NCBI GenBank assembly: GCA_963789355.1
Contig: CAWBKK010000010.1
Coordinates: 1-64,000 of the forward strand
Reading direction: 5' to 3'
Source: Gaiellasilicea sp963789355
GTDB lineage: Bacteria; Actinomycetota; Thermoleophilia; Gaiellales; Gaiellaceae
Length of the DNA: 64,000 nucleotides
The position numbers were made by a program, and so were the translations under genes. Under the pieces are notes generated by a model that saw only the letters and a list, made by a program, of their open reading frames with translations, was not told where the DNA came from and did no database searches. Of this stretch, positions 51,028 through 57,757 are shown piece by piece; positions within the stretch are counted from its first letter, which is position 1; each line of letters opens with the position of its first letter.

Positions 51028-51943
51028 CGTCCCCCCAGGCGGCGCTTCTCGCTTCCCGATAAGGCCCGCCCTGTCTGCGGCTGATCGTGCGGTGGTGGAT
51101 CCCGTCGGGCTCGCAGGTGACGAGGTTGACGTGGCCGGAACGGATCTGCGGCTGCCGGATGATCCTCGCCGCTGCCTTCGGGACGCGCTCGCGGCCCAAG
51201 ACGGCGTAGGAGAGCTTCTCGTCCTCGTAGCCGAGCTCGACCGCCTTGGCGCGCCGGTGCAGCTTCGAGCGCGGGAGGCGGACGGCGAAGTGGCACCAGT
51301 CGTCGTCGGGGAGCGGGCACGGCCGGTCGTGCGGGCACGGGGCGACTGTCCGCCCGCCCGCCTCCAGCACGGCCGTGCGGGCAGCGAGCACGCGCCGGTA
51401 GCCGGCTGGCGTGCCGGGCTCCACGAACGCAATCGTGTCGGACGCCTGCTCCCAGAGCCGAGCGGCGACGCCGGCGACGTCGTCGAGCTCTCCGAGCACG
51501 TACGACGCCACCACGAGGTCGGCCGGGCCGCGTGCGCCCGAGACGTCACCGGCGACCCAGGTCGCGTCCGGAAGCAGCTCTCGTCCGGCGGCGATCATCG
51601 CCGGCTCGATCTCGACGAGGTTCAGCTCGGTCAGCGACGGCCATTGCTCGACCGCCGCCCACGCTGCAGCTCCGGGTCCGGCGCCGGCGTCGAGCAGAGA
51701 CCGCGGCTGCCAATCCGGCCGCTGCAGCGCCACGTGTCGGAAGACGAACGCGGCCGCAGCGAACGTCGCCGGGGCGCGATAGGCGAGGTAGGCCGCGACC
51801 TGCGCCGGCGTGCCCGCCGCCCGCGCTCTCTGGTCTCCGCGGTAGGCCGCCGAGAGGAGCTCGACCTCGTTCGCGACCGACCTGCCCTCGCGTGCGACGA
51901 GCCGCTCGATTCCTTCCGCCAGCTGCGGCGGCAGCGCGCTCAG
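50996..51943 (-). CDS. Rsm22-family (small ribosomal subunit) methyltransferase
   Basis: 315 residues. The SAM loop SLLDAGAGPGAAAWAA is at about 82-97 and the Rsm22-specific Cys cluster CPHDRPCPLPDDDWCHF with RLPRSKLHRR lies in the second half. The probable role is methylation or maturation of 16S rRNA. No ATG, GTG or TTG lies near the natural N-terminus; CTG 51943 overlaps the stop of bcp (CTGA), the same overlap style as elsewhere, so a CTG start is proposed. Confidence 0.82.
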   Translation of the reverse strand: MSALPPQLAEGIERLVAREGRSVANEVELLSAAYRGDQRARAAGTPAQVAAYLAYRAPATFAAAAFVFRHVALQRPDWQPRSLLDAGAGPGAAAWAAVEQWPSLTELNLVEIEPAMIAAGRELLPDATWVAGDVSGARGPADLVVASYVLGELDDVAGVAARLWEQASDTIAFVEPGTPAGYRRVLAARTAVLEAGGRTVAPCPHDRPCPLPDDDWCHFAVRLPRSKLHRRAKAVELGYEDEKLSYAVLGRERVPKAAARIIRQPQIRSGHVNLVTCEPDGIHHRTISRRQGGPYREARSAAWGDAIGPAPVPPP

Positions 51944-52398
51944 GAGGCCAGGGCCGCCAGGACGTCGTCGGCGTGCGTATCCGGCTTCACCCGACGCAGC
52001 TCCTTGGCGACGTTGCCGTCGGCGTCGATCACGAAGGTGGAGCGCTCGACGCCCATATAGGTCTTGCCGTAGTTCTTCTTCTCGACCCACACGCCGTAAT
52101 CCTCGGCCGTCGCGTGGTCGGTATCGGCGAGGAGCGCGAACGGCAGCTCGTACTTCTCCTTGAACTTGACGTGCGAACGCTCGTCGTCGGGACTGACGCC
52201 GAGCACGACGGCACCGGCGCGCTCGAACTCGCCCCAGGCATCGCGGATCCCGCAGGCCTGAGCCGTGCAACCGGGCGTGTCGTCCTTGGGATAGAAATAG
52301 AGGACGACAGGCTGTCCGCGAAGGGATGACAGGGTCACCAGCTCGCCCGCGTCCGAGCGGAGACTGAAGTCGGGAGCAGGTCCGCCTTCATGCAGCAC
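51940..52398 (-). CDS. bcp: Thioredoxin-dependent peroxiredoxin (Bcp/PrxQ type)
   Basis: Reduces hydroperoxides. 152 residues. The peroxidatic Cys is in PKDDTPGCTAQACGIRD (about 38-54) with a second Cys five residues on, as in PrxQ. PDFSLRSDAGE and GVERSTFVIDADG are also family marks. ATG 52398. It lies inside the 3' end of a small broken gene and its stop overlaps the methyltransferase start. Confidence 0.93.
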   Translation of the reverse strand: MLHEGGPAPDFSLRSDAGELVTLSSLRGQPVVLYFYPKDDTPGCTAQACGIRDAWGEFERAGAVVLGVSPDDERSHVKFKEKYELPFALLADTDHATAEDYGVWVEKKNYGKTYMGVERSTFVIDADGNVAKELRRVKPDTHADDVLAALAS

Positions 52399-52721
52399 GG
52401 GCCAAGCGTAGCCAGCAGCCCGATTGCCGCGCCTTGCGAGCCGGCGCCCGGCGAAGCCAACTCGTCTGCGATCACGACCGACGCCTTGGCAAACCAGAAC
52501 GTGACGCGCTCGTCGCTGGCGCCGCCCGTGCAGCGCTGGACCGCGCCGTCGGCGTCCACCTCCACGAAACGGGATCCGGCGGAAGGCCAGCTCGCCTCCG
52601 GCCGCCTCGCTCCGGACCTGGATCGTCCGGCGGAGCGGGCACCCCGCAGGGATGTCTGTGGCGCTGAACGGAGTGGGAAGGTAGTCGGGCCGAATCCTGT
52701 TTGTGTAGGCGGCAGTGACAT
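52335..52721 (-). pseudogene. Small conserved-looking protein with two compensating frameshifts
   Basis: From ATG 52721 the frame starts MSLPPTQTGFGP and later reads FVEVDADGAVQRCTGG, both protein-like. The 40 codons between are Arg/Ser-rich nonsense, but one frame over they read DYLPTPFSATDIPAGCPLRR and SEAAGGELAFRRI. A lost G near 52681 and an extra C in the CCC near 52565 would explain this. The net shift is zero, so the frame survives to 52335, overlapping bcp. Unknown family; either sequencing error or a recently damaged gene. Confidence 0.5.
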
Positions 52722-52755
52722 GTGTCCGACGTACGCCTCGCTAGGGTGCCTCGCG

Positions 52756-53112
52756 ATGCTATCGGCCCACGCCGTCCTCGCCTTTCTCGTCGTCGGTGTG
52801 CCTGCCGCGGCAGCGCTCGTCGGCGGGCTCGTCTACTGGCGCAGGCGTCTCGCCGGCCGACTCGTCGCGAACCTGCTCGCACTCGCGCAGACCCTCCTCG
52901 TCGCGCAGGTCGCGCTCGGCCTGCTGCTCCTCTCCGACGAGCGCCGCGCCGTTGACGAGCTCCACTACGCGTACGGCTCGCTCTCGCTGGCCGCGATCCT
53001 CGCGCCCTGGATGTACGCGCCCGCAGAGGGACCGAAGCGCCTGCTCTGGTTCGCCGGCACGTCCTTCCTCGCCGCCGCACTCGCCGTACGAGCGATGATG
53101 ACGGGATCATGA
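52756..53112 (+). CDS. Small multi-span membrane protein (118 aa)
   Basis: ATG 52756 follows AGGGTG. About four hydrophobic segments (VLAFLVVGVPAAAALVGG, LALAQTLLVAQVALGLLL, SLSLAAILAPWMY, LLWFAGTSFLAAALAV) with a conserved-looking acidic/His patch DELHYAYG between the second and third. No family recognised. The stop overlaps the next membrane gene (ATGA), so the two are cotranslated and may form one complex. Confidence 0.65.
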   Translation: MLSAHAVLAFLVVGVPAAAALVGGLVYWRRRLAGRLVANLLALAQTLLVAQVALGLLLLSDERRAVDELHYAYGSLSLAAILAPWMYAPAEGPKRLLWFAGTSFLAAALAVRAMMTGS

Positions 53113-53483
53113 AGCGCTTCTTCACCGACATGAACGCGACCCTGCGCGGGTTCCTGATCATCGCGCTGATCGCCACCGTCGTCGTCGTGCTCTCGCTCCA
53201 GTCCGTGCTCGCGACCGTCGGCGGCCTGCTCCGGATCGCCTTCTTCCTCGCGATCGCGTTCTTCCTCTTTCTGCTCTGGCGCGAGAAGCGCGGGGACATC
53301 GAGGTGTGGCAGGACCGGAGCCGCAACGTCTTCTACGCCGCGATCGTGCTCGCGGTCGTCGACATCGGCGCCTTCATCGGGCTCGGCGCCTCGGGGCCGG
53401 ACGCTCTTGCCTTCTTCCTCGTCCTCGGCGCCTGCGCCTACGCGGCCTTCCGCGTCTGGCGCAACGAGCACACCTATTCGTAG
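53109..53483 (+). CDS. Small multi-span membrane protein (124 aa)
   Basis: Four predicted membrane helices (FLIIALIATVVVVLSLQ, IAFFLAIAFFLFLLW, NVFYAAIVLAVVDIGAFI and ALAFFLVLGACAYAAF) with a charged loop REKRGDIEVWQDRSR. Function unknown. ATG 53109 overlaps the preceding stop. Convergent with the thioredoxin-like lipoprotein gene across 35 bases. Confidence 0.65.
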   Translation: MKRFFTDMNATLRGFLIIALIATVVVVLSLQSVLATVGGLLRIAFFLAIAFFLFLLWREKRGDIEVWQDRSRNVFYAAIVLAVVDIGAFIGLGASGPDALAFFLVLGACAYAAFRVWRNEHTYS

Positions 53484-53518
53484 CGCAAGGTCAGCATCCG
53501 CTGGCGCGGCCGCAAGAG

Positions 53519-54070
53519 CTACAGCTGAGCTCTGATCTCGCTGAGCAGCTCATCGACGTGTGAGACCACCGGCACGTCCGCTCCAGCGAGCGGCGCCGGC
53601 TCGTCCAGCCAGGCTGCGTCGCCGCCGAAGACGTAGTAGACGTCGTAGACGAACCCGGAGTAGCCGAGCTCACCGAGATCCGCGTCGGCGAAGTAGGTGC
53701 CGGTGATCCCCTCGCCGTCCCAGTACTGCGTCACCCGCGAGTCGGCGAGGATGGACGCGTCGATCTCGTCGCGCGCGTCGGTCGAGCGCTGATTGAGCCA
53801 GACCGCGTAAACACGCAGATCCTCGGACGGCTCCTGGTCGAGAAGCTGCTCCTGCACCTCACGGGCGCCGGCGAGGCACGTGCCTCAGGTGGGTGAGAGA
53901 AGGAGGATGACCCGGGTCTTGCCGGCGTCGGCCTCGAAGTCCGCGCGCAGGTCGAGGATGTTCGCGAGCTCCTCCACCGCGTCGCCGGGCGCAGCCTCCT
54001 GGACGTTCGAATCGCCGCCGCACCCGGCGAGCGCGAGCGCGGCCAGAACCACAAGGACGCTAGGCCGCAC
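53519..54070 (-). CDS. Thioredoxin-like lipoprotein with in-frame TGA: candidate selenoprotein
   Basis: Read through one TGA (53885-53887), the gene encodes 183 residues. GTG 54070 overlaps the hemQ stop (TAGTG). A lipoprotein signal ends in LALAGC (Cys17). The beta strand VILLLSP leads into T-TGA-GTC: codon 62 is TGA, and Cys65 completes a UxxC pattern at the redox position of a thioredoxin fold. The helix LAGAREVQEQLL and strands RVYAVWLNQ, DSRVTQYWD and VYDVYYVFGG follow in the same frame. Stopping at the TGA would leave a 61-residue stub, and the downstream part has no good start of its own. A selenocysteine redox lipoprotein facing outside is the best reading; a nonsense-mutated CxxC protein is the alternative. 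Confidence 0.72.
53854..53879 (-). promoter_or_regulatory. SECIS-like hairpin after the in-frame TGA
   Basis: Five bases after TGA a nine-pair stem (53871-53879 with 53854-53862; four wobble pairs) closes an eight-base loop CGGCGCCC. The loop's second and third bases are G, 16 and 17 bases after the TGA. Bacterial selenocysteine elements are hairpins right after the UGA with a G at the start of the apical loop. The GC-rich context means hairpins are common, so this is support, not proof. Confidence 0.5.
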
Positions 54071-54771
54071 TAGGCGCGAACCTGAGCCGACGCGCCGTCG
54101 AGCGCGTCGAGCGCAGAGCGGATCGTCATCCCCTCGCCGACGAAGATCGGCGTGTCGCGCTCGGTGTATGCGGAGGCTTCGCTCTCGCGCAGCGTCAGCA
54201 TCAGGTGCATGAAGTCGGAGGGCTCGTCGCACTCGAACGCGGTCATGAACTCCTGGTCGTCGATCCCGAACGAGTACGTCGTGTGATTGTGGATCGTCTC
54301 GAACTCGCGGCCGACGCGGATGTGCTCGTCCATTGCGCGCTGGCGATCCTCCAGCGAGAGCGCGTACCACGGCCGAATCTTCACGAACGGGTAGACGACG
54401 AGGTAGGGCGAGCCCTTCGGGATGATCTTCCGCGGCCGCCGCGCCTGCGTGTAGGGCGAGGCCTTCGTCGTCGCGAGGTAGTTGAACGGCGTCTCGAGCC
54501 AGCCGGCGAGCGGCGTCCCGTTCAGCGCGGCGCCGAGCTCGCCGAGGTCGGCGTAGCGCTCGGTGATCTTCCAGAGGAAGAAGTCGACGTCGGGGCGGAC
54601 GCCCGCCGTCGAGTAGGCGCGCAGATGCTCGAAGCGCTCGCTCCAGCTCTCGACGACATCGGCAAACGCGTCCTTCGCGGCCGCGCGCTCCTCGACCGGA
54701 AGCCTCCGCCAGGCGGGGTCTGCCCTGAAGAAGGTGTAGGCGACGTACTGGCCCTGAGCTACCTCGTTCAC
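54070..54771 (-). CDS. hemQ: HemQ, coproheme decarboxylase (chlorite dismutase family)
   Basis: Converts coproheme III to heme b with peroxide in the coproporphyrin-dependent pathway of Gram-positive and actinobacterial cells. From GTG 54771 the protein has 233 residues, the HemQ length; the longer upstream reading is not protein-like. Family marks are YVAYTFFRADPAWRRL, PYLVVYPFVKIRPWY and the ETIHNHTTYSFGIDDQEF block that includes the heme-ligand His region. Its last base is shared with the thioredoxin-like gene start. Divergent from the lipoprotein gene at 54791. Confidence 0.9.
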   Translation of the reverse strand: MNEVAQGQYVAYTFFRADPAWRRLPVEERAAAKDAFADVVESWSERFEHLRAYSTAGVRPDVDFFLWKITERYADLGELGAALNGTPLAGWLETPFNYLATTKASPYTQARRPRKIIPKGSPYLVVYPFVKIRPWYALSLEDRQRAMDEHIRVGREFETIHNHTTYSFGIDDQEFMTAFECDEPSDFMHLMLTLRESEASAYTERDTPIFVGEGMTIRSALDALDGASAQVRA

Positions 54772-54790
54772 GGCGAATATCGTACGTGTC

Positions 54791-55255
54791 GTGCGACTCG
54801 CCGCCTCGCTCCTTGCCATCCTCGCGCTTGCCGGGTGTGGAGGCGGCGGCGGTGACGGGCCTGGCGACCCGGGCGAGTTCGTCAAGACGCTGATCGGTGA
54901 CCTCGGCCGCGGCGAGATAGGGGCAGCGTGGGAGCTCCTCCACCCACTCCACCGGCAACGGGTGCCGCGCGCGCTCTACGTCCGCTGCGAGCGTGACGAC
55001 GGCTTCGGCGGCAAGGTGACGAAGATCGACGTCCTCGAGGCCAAGGAGGAGCCGGCCACGATCGCGGGGGAGTTCGGGGAGCACCCCTCGACGGCGGTCA
55101 CCGTCGGGATCACGCTCGACACGCCCGGGGACGGCCCGCACGAGCGCTTCACCGTCACCGCCCATCTCTTCGAGGAGGGCGGGAGTTGGTCGTGGGTGAT
55201 CGGCGTCGCCGACTACGCGGCCTACATGACCGGGGTCTGCCCGTCGCAGGGCTGA
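54791..55255 (+). CDS. Hypothetical lipoprotein, NTF2-like
   Basis: 154 residues. Lipobox LALAGC (Cys16) after a short signal. The mature domain GEFVKTLIGDLGRGEIGAAWELLHP followed by alternating strands and WSWVIGVADY looks like an NTF2/DUF4878-type cone fold, often seen in actinobacterial lipoproteins. No catalytic residues are evident. GTG 54791 is 19 bases from the hemQ start; the stop is one base from that of the convergent glycosidase-like gene. Confidence 0.7.
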   Translation: MRLAASLLAILALAGCGGGGGDGPGDPGEFVKTLIGDLGRGEIGAAWELLHPLHRQRVPRALYVRCERDDGFGGKVTKIDVLEAKEEPATIAGEFGEHPSTAVTVGITLDTPGDGPHERFTVTAHLFEEGGSWSWVIGVADYAAYMTGVCPSQG

Positions 55256-55256
55256 G

Positions 55257-56324
55257 CTAGCACTCGGCATCGGCGATGGCCGCGCGAACCGGCTCGAGGC
55301 TGGACTTCGACGTGCCGCCAACGTAGTACACCCCGGACTGGAAGCCGGTCAGCGCGGGCTCGTCGTGGGAGTGGAAGAGGAGCAGGCCCGCGACGTTCTC
55401 CTGGCAGGCTGCGAGCCCGATCGCGCGGCGGTAGTAGTCGGCCTGAGTCTCCTCGTCGACCGGCATCCCCGGCTCCTCGCCCTCGTAGAGCGACGCCTTC
55501 GCCGGCGGGATCGCCGTCTCGACGCCGAGCTCGCTGTAGAGCACGGGGAGGCCGGGACCGAACGCCTCGTCCAGGAGCGGCCGCAGCTTCTCCTCGTAGT
55601 CCGCGAGCAGGATCGAGCTCGACTTCGGGTCGGTCGGCCGGTCGGGCGGGACGCTCGAGTCCTCCGGGTAGGGATGGAAGGCGAAGCCGTCGAGCGGCGG
55701 CTCGGCTCTCCCGCTCGCCCGGTGGGCGGCGCCCAGGTCGCGGATGAACGTTGTCGGCGAGTGGGTGTCGCGGCCCGTTCCGGGCCGGTCGATCCCGCGC
55801 GGCGCAAGCGCGCCGCCCCAGACGGTCACCTCCGGAGTGGCCTTCTTGACGGCGTCGTAGACCTCGATCAGCAGCGCCAGGTAGGCGGGCGCAGCGACGT
55901 TGCCGCCCTTCGCGTCGAACTGCGGCAGCCAGAAGCGGTTCAGGTTCGGCTCGTTGCCCACGATCACGTCGCGGATCTCGGGCGCCTGGCGCAGAGCTGC
56001 CGTGACGTAAGCGGCGAACTGCGTCCGCGCCTCCTCCGTCAGAGGCGTCGTCGCCGAGCCCGGGTGGTAGATGCCGAGGAAGATGCGCGTCTCGCCTGCG
56101 CGCTCGACGACTCCGCGCAGAACGGCGATCTCCTCCGCCGAGGGCGCGCTCAGCCCTGGCTGCCAGAAGCTCGTGATCCCGACCGCGCCGAAGCCGGCGT
56201 CCTGCAACTGCTCGAGAGCGGGGCCCTCGTGCCGGACAGCGTCGTCTACGGCTCCAACCAGAAACGCGGGGCCATTCGCGTCGTCGCCTCCGCAGCCGGC
56301 AAGGAGCGCGGCGGCGAGGAGACT
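55257..56324 (-). CDS. Glycoside-hydrolase-like lipoprotein (clan GH-A type), start codon missing
   Basis: About 355 residues from AGT 56324. SLLAAALLAGC is a lipobox signal, yet no ATG, GTG or TTG precedes it in frame, so the true 5' end is unresolved. The TIM-barrel domain shows VIVGNEPNLNRFW (acid/base Glu) and LYSELGVET (candidate nucleophile Glu), plus FAFHPYPEDSS and LLFHSHDEP. It is a paralogue of the protein at 56246-57736, sharing these blocks almost exactly. Substrate unknown. The upstream gene currently reads 79 bases into this one. Confidence 0.75.
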   Translation of the reverse strand, partial: SLLAAALLAGCGGDDANGPAFLVGAVDDAVRHEGPALEQLQDAGFGAVGITSFWQPGLSAPSAEEIAVLRGVVERAGETRIFLGIYHPGSATTPLTEEARTQFAAYVTAALRQAPEIRDVIVGNEPNLNRFWLPQFDAKGGNVAAPAYLALLIEVYDAVKKATPEVTVWGGALAPRGIDRPGTGRDTHSPTTFIRDLGAAHRASGRAEPPLDGFAFHPYPEDSSVPPDRPTDPKSSSILLADYEEKLRPLLDEAFGPGLPVLYSELGVETAIPPAKASLYEGEEPGMPVDEETQADYYRRAIGLAACQENVAGLLLFHSHDEPALTGFQSGVYYVGGTSKSSLEPVRAAIADAEC

Positions 56325-57736
56325 CGCACCACGAACGGCGTGCTGACCCGCTCGACCGGCCGTCCCGGCAGCGCCGCATCGACGAAATGCACGGAGAGCT
56401 GGTACCAGCTGGGAGTGAGCGCGGCGGGCTCGAGCAACACCTGGGCGCGCCGTCCCGCGGCGACCCGGCCGGTCGTCACGGCCTCGGGCGTCCTGCGCGG
56501 GAGGCGGAGGAGCCGGGCGCGGTAGGTGCAGGCGCGCTCGCATCGGAGCGAGATCGTACGTTGACCCGTCGTGAACGCCGCCGACACCCTGGCGGTGACC
56601 GGGCAGGGGCCTACCAAGCCGGCGGCAGCGGAGTCCATCGCCCTCCGGACGGGCTCGAGCGACGTCTTCGGCGAGCCGTCGGCGTAGACGAGCCCCGACT
56701 GCCAACCGGGTCGGCCCGGCTCGTCGTGCGTGTGGAACAGGAGCATCCCGGCCACGTTCGACTGGCAGTAGGCAAGCTGGATCGCGCGCCGGTAGGCCGC
56801 CGCCTGCGCCACCTCGGACACGGGTCGCGTCGTCGCCGGCTCGAGGCCGCCGTAGAGCTCACGCTTCTCGGCCGGGATCGTCGACTCGATTCCGAACTCG
56901 TCGTAGAGGATCGGCATCCCCGAGCCGACCTGCCCGGTGCCGTCGAACGCCTTCCCCAGAAGCCGGACGAGAACGTCCTGGTCGATCAGCCCGAGGTGGT
57001 CGGGGTCGGCCGGGAGGGCGTCGACGGCGACGCTCGAGTTGAGCGGGTAGGGGTGGAAGGAGAAGCCGTCCATCACGGGCAGCGTCCGGCCGCTCTTGCG
57101 GTACGCCGCTCCCAGCTCGCGGATGAAGCGGGTGGGCGAGATCGTGTCGCGCCCCGTGTTGGGGCGATCCACCCCGCGGGGCCCGAGCGCGCCGCCCCAG
57201 ACCTGCACCTCCGGCGCCGCTGCCTTGAGGGCGTCGTAGCTCGCAGCCAGCAGGCGGAAGTAGGCGGGAGCCGAGGCACCTCGTCCGGTGAGGTCGAACT
57301 GCGGCAGCCAGAAGCGGTTCAGGTTCGGCTCGTTGCCGACGATCACGTCGCGGATGCCAGGGTTGTCGCGGACGATCGCGGCGGCGTAGCTCGCGAACTG
57401 CTTGCGGGCGGTCAGGGTGAGCGGCGTCGTCCGCGAGCCCTCGTTGTAGACGGAGACGTAGACGCGGACGCCGTGCACCGCCGCCGCCAGGCCGACGTTG
57501 TTCAGGACCATCGCCTCGTGCGGAGTCGGCTCCGAGAGCCCGGGCGTCCAGAAGCTCGTGATCCGGACGGCCTTGAAGCCCGCGAGGCGCAGCAGGCCCA
57601 TCTCGAGCTCGGACTCGGCGGCCAGCGCGCTGCGAACGCGGTCCTCTGCGGCGCCGAAGACGACCGACGACCCGCCCGCGTGCGCCGCCGAAGGGAGCAC
57701 GAGAACCGCCGCAACCGCTGCCAAGAGCCGCTTCAC
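56246..57736 (-). CDS. Secreted glycoside-hydrolase-like protein (clan GH-A type)
   Basis: 496 residues, signal peptide 1-20 (KRLLAAVAAVLVLPSAAHA). Barrel blocks: VRITSFWTPGLSEPTPHEA, VIVGNEPNLNRFWLPQFD (acid/base Glu), FSFHPYPLNSS, LYDEFGIES (nucleophile Glu) and LLFHTHDEPG. A C-terminal beta domain (about 380-470) with a Cys pair follows. The last 25 residues are Pro/Arg-rich and correspond to the signal region of the next gene in another frame, so the natural stop may have been lost near 56325. GTG 57736 is divergent from uvrC, 21 bases between starts. Confidence 0.8.
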   Translation of the reverse strand: MKRLLAAVAAVLVLPSAAHAGGSSVVFGAAEDRVRSALAAESELEMGLLRLAGFKAVRITSFWTPGLSEPTPHEAMVLNNVGLAAAVHGVRVYVSVYNEGSRTTPLTLTARKQFASYAAAIVRDNPGIRDVIVGNEPNLNRFWLPQFDLTGRGASAPAYFRLLAASYDALKAAAPEVQVWGGALGPRGVDRPNTGRDTISPTRFIRELGAAYRKSGRTLPVMDGFSFHPYPLNSSVAVDALPADPDHLGLIDQDVLVRLLGKAFDGTGQVGSGMPILYDEFGIESTIPAEKRELYGGLEPATTRPVSEVAQAAAYRRAIQLAYCQSNVAGMLLFHTHDEPGRPGWQSGLVYADGSPKTSLEPVRRAMDSAAAGLVGPCPVTARVSAAFTTGQRTISLRCERACTYRARLLRLPRRTPEAVTTGRVAAGRRAQVLLEPAALTPSWYQLSVHFVDAALPGRPVERVSTPFVVRVSSPPRSLPAAEATTRMAPRFWLEP

Positions 57737-57757
57737 GCCGTGGCTAAGGTAGCCGAG

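Noticed and set aside
52714..52723. Fourth TGACATGT-type operator (TGACATGTGT)
   Set aside because: Two mismatches break the palindrome and the site lies far from the catabolic cluster.
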